A DNA stretch of 64,000 nucleotides from NCBI GenBank assembly GCA_964385405.1, contig CAYLOT010000003.1, positions 1-64,000 of the forward strand, written 5' to 3'. The DNA comes from CAIZGX01 sp964385405 (GTDB lineage: Bacteria; Bacteroidota; Bacteroidia; Flavobacteriales_D; Sanyastnellaceae). The notes under the pieces are model-generated. The model was not told the DNA's origin and searched no databases. It saw only the letters and a list, made by a program, of their open reading frames with translations. Shown here in pieces: positions 1 to 7,590 of the stretch (positions are counted from its first letter, which is position 1; every line of letters begins with the position of its first letter). A program made the translations under genes and the position numbers.

Positions 1-59
1 CCACGCCTCGCGGCACCAGATCCTAAGTCTGGCGCGGCTACCAATTACGCCACATGCGC
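1..59 (-). tRNA. tRNA-Leu(UAG), partial (3' end off the window)
   Basis: Read on the minus strand from base 59, the sequence gives a 7-base acceptor strand (GCGCATG), a D-arm with the AATTGGTAG loop, and an anticodon stem CCAGA/TCTGG around the loop CTTAGGA. The anticodon is TAG at bases 25-23, which reads CUA leucine codons. After the anticodon stem comes the start of a long variable arm, as expected for a class II tRNA-Leu. The T-arm and acceptor 3' strand lie beyond base 1. Confidence 0.9.
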
Positions 60-70
60 ATGTTGCGGTG

Positions 71-78
71 CAAATATA
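71..78 (-). promoter_or_regulatory. -7 promoter element for the tRNA-Leu
   Basis: On the minus strand bases 78-71 read TATATTTG, a perfect match to the Bacteroidota -7 consensus TAnnTTTG, 11 bases before the tRNA 5' end. A TTTC at bases 100-97 sits 18 bases upstream and could serve as a weak -33 (consensus TTTG). Prediction from sequence only. Confidence 0.65.
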
Positions 79-129
79 CAATGCTTCTTGGAATATGAAA
101 GTTTTTCTCTTCTGGATTAACTTAAATAG

Positions 130-939
130 ATGAAATATTTCGCTTTTTCATTCTATTTATCGCTGAGTTTTTCCGGTCGAATTCATGCGCAATACATACA
201 AGGTGCAAGAATGGCGGCACTTAGCGGAAGTGCAATCGCGCAAAGCGATGCTTTTGCGGGTTTTCACAACCTGTCTGCTTCTTCTGAATTGAAGGGTTTG
301 AATTGTTCCTTTTACGGACAAATTCCTTTCGGAATTACCGTTATAAACGACGGTGGAGTAGCTTTTTCGAAGCGTTTGGGAACTGGAGTTATGGGGGTAG
401 CATGCCAATCGAATGGGAATACCGAGTTTAATCGGAAACGATTGAATCTTGGATACGCCCTTGCTTTGTCGCAGAAGTTCAGTGCTTCTGCAAGTCTGGG
501 TTTTTCTTCCACCCGAATAGCAAACGGCTACGGAATTGACTCTAATTTTTGGACGAACATTGGGGCTACTTACACGGTTCGAAAAGATTGGAAATGGGCT
601 GCAGTGGCAGATCTTCCAATGAGATCTATTCAAAACGATGAAGACTTACCGGCTACCCTTCGTTTGGGAACAGCCTATTCCTTTGGCGAACATGTGAGTT
701 TGTCGGCCGCACTAACTTCCTCTACTTCCCAAACTGCTGCGCTTAGTTACAATTTTGGGTTGGAGTATTTTCCAGTAGAATCTTGTGCCGTTCGTTTTGG
801 AATGAATTCCCATTGGCAGTCTTGGTCTATGGGAGTAGGAGCACACTTAAAGGATTATTCAATCGATGCTTCTGCGGTTATTCATCCGCAATTGGGTATT
901 ACTCCGCAAATCTCTTTTATCTATGGAAGGAATAATTAG
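130..939 (+). CDS. Outer-membrane beta-barrel protein, PorV/PorQ-like
   Basis: A 269-residue protein with an N-terminal signal peptide (hydrophobic residues 4-15, likely cleavage after HAQ at about residue 21). The mature N-terminus carries an ARMAALSGSAIA motif followed by an F-x-N-L-S segment, resembling the start of PorV/PorQ-type barrels of Bacteroidota. The rest alternates aromatic and polar residues, as in beta-strands, with no cytoplasmic-type domain. The ATG at 130 gives a good signal peptide. Its 3' end overlaps the next gene by 17 bases, so the two are probably cotranscribed and may work together at the outer membrane. PorV-like is a weak family assignment; the barrel nature is firmer. 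Confidence 0.6.
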   Translation: MKYFAFSFYLSLSFSGRIHAQYIQGARMAALSGSAIAQSDAFAGFHNLSASSELKGLNCSFYGQIPFGITVINDGGVAFSKRLGTGVMGVACQSNGNTEFNRKRLNLGYALALSQKFSASASLGFSSTRIANGYGIDSNFWTNIGATYTVRKDWKWAAVADLPMRSIQNDEDLPATLRLGTAYSFGEHVSLSAALTSSTSQTAALSYNFGLEYFPVESCAVRFGMNSHWQSWSMGVGAHLKDYSIDASAVIHPQLGITPQISFIYGRNN

Positions 940-2995
940 AATTTTGGTGTTTTTATTTTTCGGGTTGAAGGTGATTTGTCCTTTTGCTCAGCATTCGGAA
1001 GAATTCGAATTGGATCAGGTGGTTGATCAGCGTATCGAAAGCATTTCAAGCATAGCAGAAGAAGGAAGCGAGATTGATTACTCTGCACTCACGGAAGATT
1101 TGAATTATTTCGCCCGACACAAACTCAATCTCAATTCAGCGGAAATAGCGGACTTGCAAGCCTTGGTTGTTTTGAGCGACGCTCAGATTCAATCGTTGTT
1201 CCATCACATTTCCAAATATGGAAAATTGAAGAGCATTTTTGAATTGCAGAGCGTTGTGGGAATGGAATTGCTTACCATTCGCTGGTTGCAACCATTTGTC
1301 TTTGTGAATGACGAAGATGGATTCTCTGATTTTTCATTTCAGAGACTTTGCGAAGAAGGAACGCACGATGTTCTTTTTCGAACGAAAAGAACCCTTCAAG
1401 AACAAGCCGGGTTTATTCCGGATCCGGTGACCGGGAAAAAGAATTATTTGGGAAGTGAATACGGTACTTACATGAGATATCGTTTTCAATACCGAAGAAA
1501 TATCTTATTAGGAATAACGATGGAAAACGATGTAGGAGAACCACTTCGCAAGGGACCCGATTTTAAAAGCGCGTCGCTATTCATTCGCGAAGCGAAAGGA
1601 CTGAAGCAATTGGCCATTGGCGATTATCAGGTTCAGTTCGGACAAGGACTCACCTGCTGGAACAGCATGGCTTTCGGCAAGTCTTCCTTTAGTGTTCAAG
1701 TGAAACGAAACGCGCAAAACCTTCGTCCGTACTCTTCAGTGAATGAGAACAACTTCTTTCGAGGTGTAGGCGCAACTTTTGGAAATAAATTTTTCAGCAC
1801 AACACTCTTTGTGTCTCGAAGAAAACTCGATGCCACATTCACAAACGATACCGTGCTTTCGGACGACAAACAAGTGGTCAGTGCTATCGCTTTAGGTGGT
1901 TTTCACCGAACCGAAAGCGAACGTGCGAATGAGAATGCATTAACTGAAGATATTTATGGTGGAAATGTACAGCTTCAACGTGGTATGTGGAAACTTGGTG
2001 CTGTTGCGGTTCACAGAAGTTTCAGCGATTCAATTTCTGCGAAAACCGATTGGTATGCTCAAGGAAAATTTTCTGGGATGAATCAACATGTCATAGGTGC
2101 ATATGCAGAAGGCGTGTGGCAAAACGTTTCGCTTTTCGGAGAGGTTTCTCGAAGTTCGAATGGAGCTTGGGCCTCTGTTTTTGGATTGACATCTGCTTTG
2201 CATGCGCGAGTTTCTGCAACATTATTGTTTCGCGATTTTGACACGGATTTTCAGGCTGTGTATTCGAATGTTCTAGCGGAAGGAAACAGTGTTCTTCCTT
2301 CGAATGAGAGAGGTATGTATGCGAGTGTTCAAGCTCAATTGTCGAAGAAAATAAGTTTAAACGTTTACACAGATGGTGTTCAATTTCCTTGGTTGAAGTA
2401 TCAAGTTACCGCACCTTCAAGCTTCTGCGACAACCTTATTCAATTCAATTACAGGCCCGATAAAAAACATGAGTTCTATGCGCGAATGCGCATTCGGAGA
2501 ACTTCCACGGATAAGAATGCTCTCAATCGCGTTGACTTTCCAGTAGACAAACTTTCGCAGCAAATTCGATTGAATTTTATTTTCAGTCCGACTGAAAGTT
2601 TGAAGTTACACAGTCGACTTGAATTCGTAAAAACAAATGAAGAAGGACTTCCTAATGAAACAGGTTATTTGATATTTCAAGATGTTATTTGGAAGAAGAT
2701 GAATGTTCCGTTCAGCGTAACATTTCGTTATGCCTTGTTTCAGGCAGATACCTGGAATGCCCGATTGTACGCCTACGAGAACGACGTACTTTACAGTTAC
2801 AGTATTCCGGCTTATTACGGAAAGGGTGCAAGAATCTACGGTATCTTCAAGTTCGATGTTCGAACAAACGTAGACGTTTGGTTTAGAATTGCGCAATGGA
2901 CATACACCGATCGAGATTTCATCTCTTCGGGAAATTCAATGATTAGCGGATTTCGAAAAACAGATTGCACGCTGCAGATGCGCATGCAATTTTAG
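923..2995 (+). CDS. Helix-hairpin-helix protein with outer-membrane barrel-like C-terminus
   Basis: Starting at the ATG at 923 (an upstream TTG at 866 is possible) gives 690 residues with a signal peptide (ILVFLFFGLKVICPFAQ). Residues about 30-125 hold helix-hairpin-helix-like units of the ComEA type: NLNSAEIADLQAL and a later KYGKLKSIFELQSV. The remaining ~550 residues are rich in alternating aromatic residues and end in MRMQF, the aromatic C-terminus usual for outer-membrane barrels. Such HhH-barrel fusions occur in Bacteroidota without an assigned function. It overlaps the preceding barrel gene by 17 bases, and its stop overlaps the convergent kmo stop by 4 bases. Confidence 0.6.
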   Translation: MEGIIRILVFLFFGLKVICPFAQHSEEFELDQVVDQRIESISSIAEEGSEIDYSALTEDLNYFARHKLNLNSAEIADLQALVVLSDAQIQSLFHHISKYGKLKSIFELQSVVGMELLTIRWLQPFVFVNDEDGFSDFSFQRLCEEGTHDVLFRTKRTLQEQAGFIPDPVTGKKNYLGSEYGTYMRYRFQYRRNILLGITMENDVGEPLRKGPDFKSASLFIREAKGLKQLAIGDYQVQFGQGLTCWNSMAFGKSSFSVQVKRNAQNLRPYSSVNENNFFRGVGATFGNKFFSTTLFVSRRKLDATFTNDTVLSDDKQVVSAIALGGFHRTESERANENALTEDIYGGNVQLQRGMWKLGAVAVHRSFSDSISAKTDWYAQGKFSGMNQHVIGAYAEGVWQNVSLFGEVSRSSNGAWASVFGLTSALHARVSATLLFRDFDTDFQAVYSNVLAEGNSVLPSNERGMYASVQAQLSKKISLNVYTDGVQFPWLKYQVTAPSSFCDNLIQFNYRPDKKHEFYARMRIRRTSTDKNALNRVDFPVDKLSQQIRLNFIFSPTESLKLHSRLEFVKTNEEGLPNETGYLIFQDVIWKKMNVPFSVTFRYALFQADTWNARLYAYENDVLYSYSIPAYYGKGARIYGIFKFDVRTNVDVWFRIAQWTYTDRDFISSGNSMISGFRKTDCTLQMRMQF

Positions 2996-4329
2996 ATTCG
3001 TTTAAGAATTTCGTTTTCTATTTCCTCACTGTCCCAAACCGCCTCAATGTCGGGTCTGTTCATGACTTCCTTCATGATTTCATTTTGACGAATACCGCTG
3101 CTTAATGCTTCGCTGTAAGGGATATGACTGAAGGTTACTTGCGAGTATAGTGGTATCCATTTTTCAGGATACTTCGTTGCAAAACGACCTTCAATTTTCT
3201 TTTGAAGAAGGAAATCTTTATCGGCAGTTAAATCGCGCATCTCAATGTAATTGCGAAGTGCTAATTCCAAAATCGCATCACCGTTTGGTTTGCGGATTTT
3301 ACCGTATTCTTTTAAAAGATCTGGATGGTCTTCACCCATTTCATTCATGAGTCGATTTAATTCGCTACAATCTTCAAAGCCACAGTTCATACCTTGTCCG
3401 TAAAACGGAACAATCGCATGTGCTGCATCTCCCATAAGCGCAACTTGGTTTTTGTAGTTCCAAGGGTTGCATTTGGTCATGACTAAACTTGCAGTTGGAT
3501 TCGTGTTGAAATCGAGCAATAATTCAGGCATCATTGCTTTCGCGTCTGGAAAATATTTTTCGAAGAAATCGAGAATGTCTTGATCTGTTTTCAATTTATC
3601 GAAAGAAACTTCGCCTTCAAAAGGGAAGAAGAGTGTGCATGTGAAACTACCGTCGATATTGGGAAGCGCAATCATCATGAACTCTCCTCGAGGCCAAATG
3701 TGAAGACAGTCTTTGCGCATTTGATGGGTACCGTCAGCATTTGCTGGAATCTCTAATTCCTTATAACCATGGTCTAAGTAAGACTGAGAATATTCGTTGC
3801 GGTCGAGCTTCGTCATGCGCGCACGAACAGCGCTGAATGCGCCGTCAGTACCGAAAATCTGATCGAATTGTTGACGAACGTGTTCGCCATTTTTTCCTTC
3901 GAAAATAATGGTGTTCGTGTCAAGTTCAACATCTATGCACTTGTGTTCGAAGTTGAGTGATACGTTTTCGAATTCAGCTGCGCAGCGAACCAATGTTTGA
4001 TTTAGTATTCCTCTAGAGACGCTGTAAATGGCTTGTCCCTCTTTACCGTATGGTTGGTAAGTAAGCTCGCCATCAACAGCGTGCATTAATCTTCCGTACA
4101 TCGGAAGTGCAACTTCTTCAATTTCTTTGCGAATATTTGCGCCTTCAAGGCCTTTCCATCCGCGATCGCTTAAAGCGAGATTGATGCTTTTTCCTTGAAC
4201 AACCTTTACGTTGCGTATGTCTGAACGACGATCAAATACGGAAACCGTGTATCCGCGTTTCGCGAGGTAAACAGCCCATAAACTTCCAACTAATCCTGCC
4301 CCAACAACGGCAACGTTTTTCTTGTTCAT
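2992..4329 (-). CDS. kmo: Kynurenine 3-monooxygenase (FAD-dependent)
   Basis: A 445-residue class A flavoprotein hydroxylase that converts L-kynurenine to 3-hydroxykynurenine with NADPH and O2. The N-terminus has the FAD Rossmann motif GAGLVG (residues ~10-15), then VFDRR. A GDAAHAIVPFYGQGMN motif near residues 300-315 is the second FAD-binding motif and matches KMO closely, as does the overall length. Start: the ATG at 4329 leaves one base after the upstream gene's stop; an upstream TTG/ATG at 4341 would overlap it. It is probably cotranscribed with the PLP enzyme just upstream. A kynureninase and 3-hydroxyanthranilate dioxygenase are not in this window. Confidence 0.9.
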   Translation of the reverse strand: MNKKNVAVVGAGLVGSLWAVYLAKRGYTVSVFDRRSDIRNVKVVQGKSINLALSDRGWKGLEGANIRKEIEEVALPMYGRLMHAVDGELTYQPYGKEGQAIYSVSRGILNQTLVRCAAEFENVSLNFEHKCIDVELDTNTIIFEGKNGEHVRQQFDQIFGTDGAFSAVRARMTKLDRNEYSQSYLDHGYKELEIPANADGTHQMRKDCLHIWPRGEFMMIALPNIDGSFTCTLFFPFEGEVSFDKLKTDQDILDFFEKYFPDAKAMMPELLLDFNTNPTASLVMTKCNPWNYKNQVALMGDAAHAIVPFYGQGMNCGFEDCSELNRLMNEMGEDHPDLLKEYGKIRKPNGDAILELALRNYIEMRDLTADKDFLLQKKIEGRFATKYPEKWIPLYSQVTFSHIPYSEALSSGIRQNEIMKEVMNRPDIEAVWDSEEIENEILKRI

Positions 4330-4330
4330 A

Positions 4331-5476
4331 TTAGATAGCATTTAATGCATTGGTTAAATCTTCAATTAAGTCTTCTGCATCTTCAATTCCCACACTCAAT
4401 CGTAAAAGTGAATCGGTAATTCCGCTTCTTTCTCTTTCCTCTTTTGGAATGGAAGCGTGAGTCATAGATGCAGGGTGCCCGAGCAATGATTCGACTCCGC
4501 CTAAAGATTCGGCAAGTGAGAATACACGAACCGCTTGTGCCAATTTCGAGGCGTCTTCGAAACGATCTCCTTTCAAACTGAATGAAATCATTCCGCCGAA
4601 ATCACGCATTTGTTTTTTCGCAACTTCATGATTTGGATGAGATGTGAAACCGGGCCAATACACTTTTTCAACTTTCGGATGGTTCGCCAAGAAGTTAGCC
4701 ACTACAACACCGTTCGCGCAATGTCTTTCCATTCGAACATGCAAGGTTTTCAAACCGCGCAATACCAAGAAGCTGTCTTGTGGACCAGGTGTAGCACCGC
4801 ATGAATTCGCAATAAAAGCCAATTGCTCATAGAGATTGTCGTCATTCGTGCACAAAGCACCCATTACTACATCGCTGTGTCCGTTCAAATATTTTGTTGC
4901 GCTGTGCATAACAATATCCGCGTTCATGTCTAACGGATTTTGAAGGTATGGCGAAGCGAAGGTGTTGTCTATGACAGAAATCAAATTGTGTTTTTTTGCA
5001 AACGCTACGCACCTTTCAATGTCTATGATTTTCATCATAGGGTTGGTTGGAGTTTCCACCCACAACATTTTAGTTTTTGCGTTAACGGTTCTTTCAAGCG
5101 CATCGAAATCGTGCATGTCTACGAAGTGAAACACAATTCCATATTTTGCAAATACCTTGGTGAACATGCGGTAGCTTCCGCCATAGAGATCGTCTGTTGC
5201 AATGACCTCGTTTCCAGGAACTAGAAGTTTAATGATCGCATCGGCAGCACCCATTCCGCTTGAAAAGCACAAGCCGTGTTTTGCGTTTTCCAATTCTGCC
5301 AAGCAACGTTCCAAAGCAACGCGTGTTGGATTTTTACCACGTGCGTAAGCATAGCCCTTGTGAACACCTGGAGACTCCTGAACGTATGTTGAAGTTTGAT
5401 AAATAGGAGTCATGATGGCTCCTGTCGTTGGATCGGGCTCTTGTCCCGCGTGAATGGCTTTGGTTCCGAAACGCAT
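4331..5476 (-). CDS. Cystathionine gamma-synthase/lyase family PLP enzyme
   Basis: A 381-residue Cys/Met-metabolism PLP enzyme of the trans-sulfuration family. The PLP lysine lies in HSATKYLNGHSDV, preceded by VIDNTFASPYLQNP, and the N-terminal GTKAIHAGQEPDPTTGA is typical of MetB/MetC/CGL proteins. The best reading is cystathionine gamma-synthase or gamma-lyase; sequence reading alone does not separate synthase, beta-lyase and gamma-lyase. The ATG at 5476 is preferred over the longer start at 5494 because family members begin with this segment. The stop is one base before the kmo start, so the two probably share a transcript. Confidence 0.85.
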   Translation of the reverse strand: MRFGTKAIHAGQEPDPTTGAIMTPIYQTSTYVQESPGVHKGYAYARGKNPTRVALERCLAELENAKHGLCFSSGMGAADAIIKLLVPGNEVIATDDLYGGSYRMFTKVFAKYGIVFHFVDMHDFDALERTVNAKTKMLWVETPTNPMMKIIDIERCVAFAKKHNLISVIDNTFASPYLQNPLDMNADIVMHSATKYLNGHSDVVMGALCTNDDNLYEQLAFIANSCGATPGPQDSFLVLRGLKTLHVRMERHCANGVVVANFLANHPKVEKVYWPGFTSHPNHEVAKKQMRDFGGMISFSLKGDRFEDASKLAQAVRVFSLAESLGGVESLLGHPASMTHASIPKEERERSGITDSLLRLSVGIEDAEDLIEDLTNALNAI

Positions 5477-5529
5477 GGTAAAATTTTTCCGCAATTTACA
5501 CCGAAGCGCTCACAAACAAGCAGAACTAT

Positions 5530-6402
5530 TTACACGTTCTTTTCAATATACTTGATGATCTGAGCTGCAATATCGACACCGGTTGCAGATTCAATTCCTT
5601 CAAGTCCGGGAGAAGAATTTACTTCAATAATTAATGGACCTCTATCGCTACGAAGCATATCAACACCGGCAATACCGAGCTTCATAGCATTTGCAGCTTT
5701 AATCGCTGCTATTTCTTCTTCCGGAGTAAGTTCAATGACTTTTGCAGAACCACCTCTGTGAAGGTTACTTCGAAATTCTCCTTCCTTCGCCGTGCGCACC
5801 ATTGCGCCAACTACATGTCCGTCTACCACGAACGCGCGAATGTCTTCTCCACGTGATTCTTTAATGAATTCTTGAACAATAACGCGGGCTTTCAATCCAT
5901 TGAACGCTTCGATAACTGAAACCGCGGCTTTTTTGTTTTCGGCAAGCACAACACCTAATCCTTGTGTTCCTTCGAGAAGCTTAATGATAACGGGTGCTCC
6001 GCCAACTTCCTTCAATGTACGTTCAACATCTTTTGAATAGTTGGTGAAAACGGTTTTCGGAAGACCTAATCCAGCGCGAGATAAGATTTGTAAGCTGCGC
6101 AGTTTGTCGCGCGAACGAACCAATGCTTGCGATTCTACAGCGGTGAATACGTTCATCATTTCAAACTGGCGAACCACTGCTGTTCCGTAGAAAGTAACGG
6201 AAGCACCAATACGCGGAATAACCGCGTTAACCCCAGTTATTTCTTCCCCGCGATAAAGCACTTTTGGCTTTTTCTTTTCAATAACTAAGTCGCATTTCGA
6301 GTGATCGATAACACGAATTTCGTGGCCTCTTTTCTGAGCGGCCTCAACTAAACGCTTCGTGCTATAAAGCTTCGCGTTACGAGAAAGTACAACTAAGTTC
6401 AT
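5530..6402 (-). CDS. rimK: RimK-type ATP-grasp ligase (ribosomal protein S6 glutamate ligase family)
   Basis: A 290-residue ATP-grasp ligase. RimK adds glutamate residues to the C-terminus of ribosomal protein S6. Evidence: the N-terminal SRNAKLYSTKRLVEAA, the IPRIGASVTFYG segment around residue 90, the ATP-grasp loop LLEGTQGLGVVLAE around residues 145-155, and the metal-binding EVNSSPGLEGIE near residue 265. Length matches the family (about 300). It lies 66 bases downstream of the polysaccharide operon and could be its last gene or have its own promoter; TTACTTTG on the minus strand upstream is a near match to a -7 element. Partner rimB-type genes are not visible. Confidence 0.9.
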   Translation of the reverse strand: MNLVVLSRNAKLYSTKRLVEAAQKRGHEIRVIDHSKCDLVIEKKKPKVLYRGEEITGVNAVIPRIGASVTFYGTAVVRQFEMMNVFTAVESQALVRSRDKLRSLQILSRAGLGLPKTVFTNYSKDVERTLKEVGGAPVIIKLLEGTQGLGVVLAENKKAAVSVIEAFNGLKARVIVQEFIKESRGEDIRAFVVDGHVVGAMVRTAKEGEFRSNLHRGGSAKVIELTPEEEIAAIKAANAMKLGIAGVDMLRSDRGPLIIEVNSSPGLEGIESATGVDIAAQIIKYIEKNV

Positions 6403-6468
6403 TGTGGGATTGTGTGAAGCAAAGTAACGACTATTCTAGGTGTTACACAAGATGCTTCGCAAGATTAA

Positions 6469-7590
6469 TTATTTGAAAAGGGCTCTATTTAGAGCCAAGG
6501 CTTCTGGGGAATTGACGTGAGCTCTGGCATATTTCGCGGCGCCCTGTGACCAGTGTTGGTACTGGTCATTGTTGAGGTTTAGGAAGAAGTCTAACGATTC
6601 AGAGAGTTTCCAGGGATTCAGAGTTGATACCATTCCAGCTTTGGATTCTTCGAGATTTTTCCATGGCGTTTGGTCTGATATTACTACCGGAATTCCATAG
6701 GAAAGGGCTTCAGCTATAACATGCCCATAATTTTCACCCCGAGAAGGCAAGAAAAAGAGATGAGCGTTTTCATAAAACAACTTTAGATCATTCTGATTTT
6801 TATGTCCGTGGATTTGAATTTTAACTGAAGAAAAATCAAGTTCTGCATCAAGAATTGTTTTGACGAGTTCAGCATTTTCTCTTAAACCAACAATGTCCCA
6901 TTGAATAATCTGTTTCGGATTCCATTTGCGAATGGCTTCGAGCGCTTCGAGGTAGCCTTTTTCAGGACTAATTCTTCCTACAGTTAGGATTCGGAAGGGT
7001 GACGAAAGTTCTTTTATAACAGCATTGAATGCGGTGTTGGAAATGTTTGGAGCAATTCGAATGTTTGCTTTAGGAAATAAGCGAATGATCTCATCGCGCT
7101 CAATATCATTGGTCGCATGCCAACAGATATTTCCGTATGTTTTGTTTGCCTTGGCAAAAATCAAAAAAAGTTTTTTCTTGAATCCTTTTTGATTGAATGC
7201 TGCTAGCTTAAGCATCCCACGTGGAGCAAGAACTACTTTTTTCGACCACCCATTTTTCCGACAGACACGCAACGGCTTAAGTGTGAATTTCGGAGACCAC
7301 ATGGAGTTCAAATAAATGCGGTCGGGTTCAATTTCTTTAAATATCTCAAAAATGAAATTTTCGGTTAATGACTTTTCATTCAGATAATAAACTTGAATAT
7401 TTTCTTGAAAGCTCTCTTGCCAAGTATTGGAGCGAATTCCAGGATATGGCGTTGTGCTGTTCAAGTCGGTATCCCTGGTTACAACATAGAACTGATCTGA
7501 ACTGAATTTCATAAATGATATTAGCGATTGGATGGGACCACCCGCTTGTGATCCAGGATAAAACCAATCGGTGAATACCAGTATTTTCAT
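6469..7590 (-). CDS. Glycosyltransferase family 4 (GT-B)
   Basis: A 373-residue retaining GT-B glycosyltransferase, last gene of the polysaccharide operon. The N-terminal half has FTDWFYPGSQAGGPIQS, an acceptor-domain opening seen in GT4 enzymes. The nucleotide-sugar half has VGRISPEKGYLEAL, and the E-x7-E motif in SRGENYGHVIAEALSYGIPV near residue 285. Donor and acceptor sugars cannot be read from the sequence. It overlaps the asnB stop by 4 bases (ATGA), so translation is probably coupled. Confidence 0.85.
   Translation of the reverse strand: MKILVFTDWFYPGSQAGGPIQSLISFMKFSSDQFYVVTRDTDLNSTTPYPGIRSNTWQESFQENIQVYYLNEKSLTENFIFEIFKEIEPDRIYLNSMWSPKFTLKPLRVCRKNGWSKKVVLAPRGMLKLAAFNQKGFKKKLFLIFAKANKTYGNICWHATNDIERDEIIRLFPKANIRIAPNISNTAFNAVIKELSSPFRILTVGRISPEKGYLEALEAIRKWNPKQIIQWDIVGLRENAELVKTILDAELDFSSVKIQIHGHKNQNDLKLFYENAHLFFLPSRGENYGHVIAEALSYGIPVVISDQTPWKNLEESKAGMVSTLNPWKLSESLDFFLNLNNDQYQHWSQGAAKYARAHVNSPEALALNRALFK

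Noticed and set aside
157..633. 158-residue minus-strand ORF opposite the first barrel gene
   Set aside because: Lies wholly opposite a gene with signal peptide and barrel features, and has no recognisable domain; a shadow frame.
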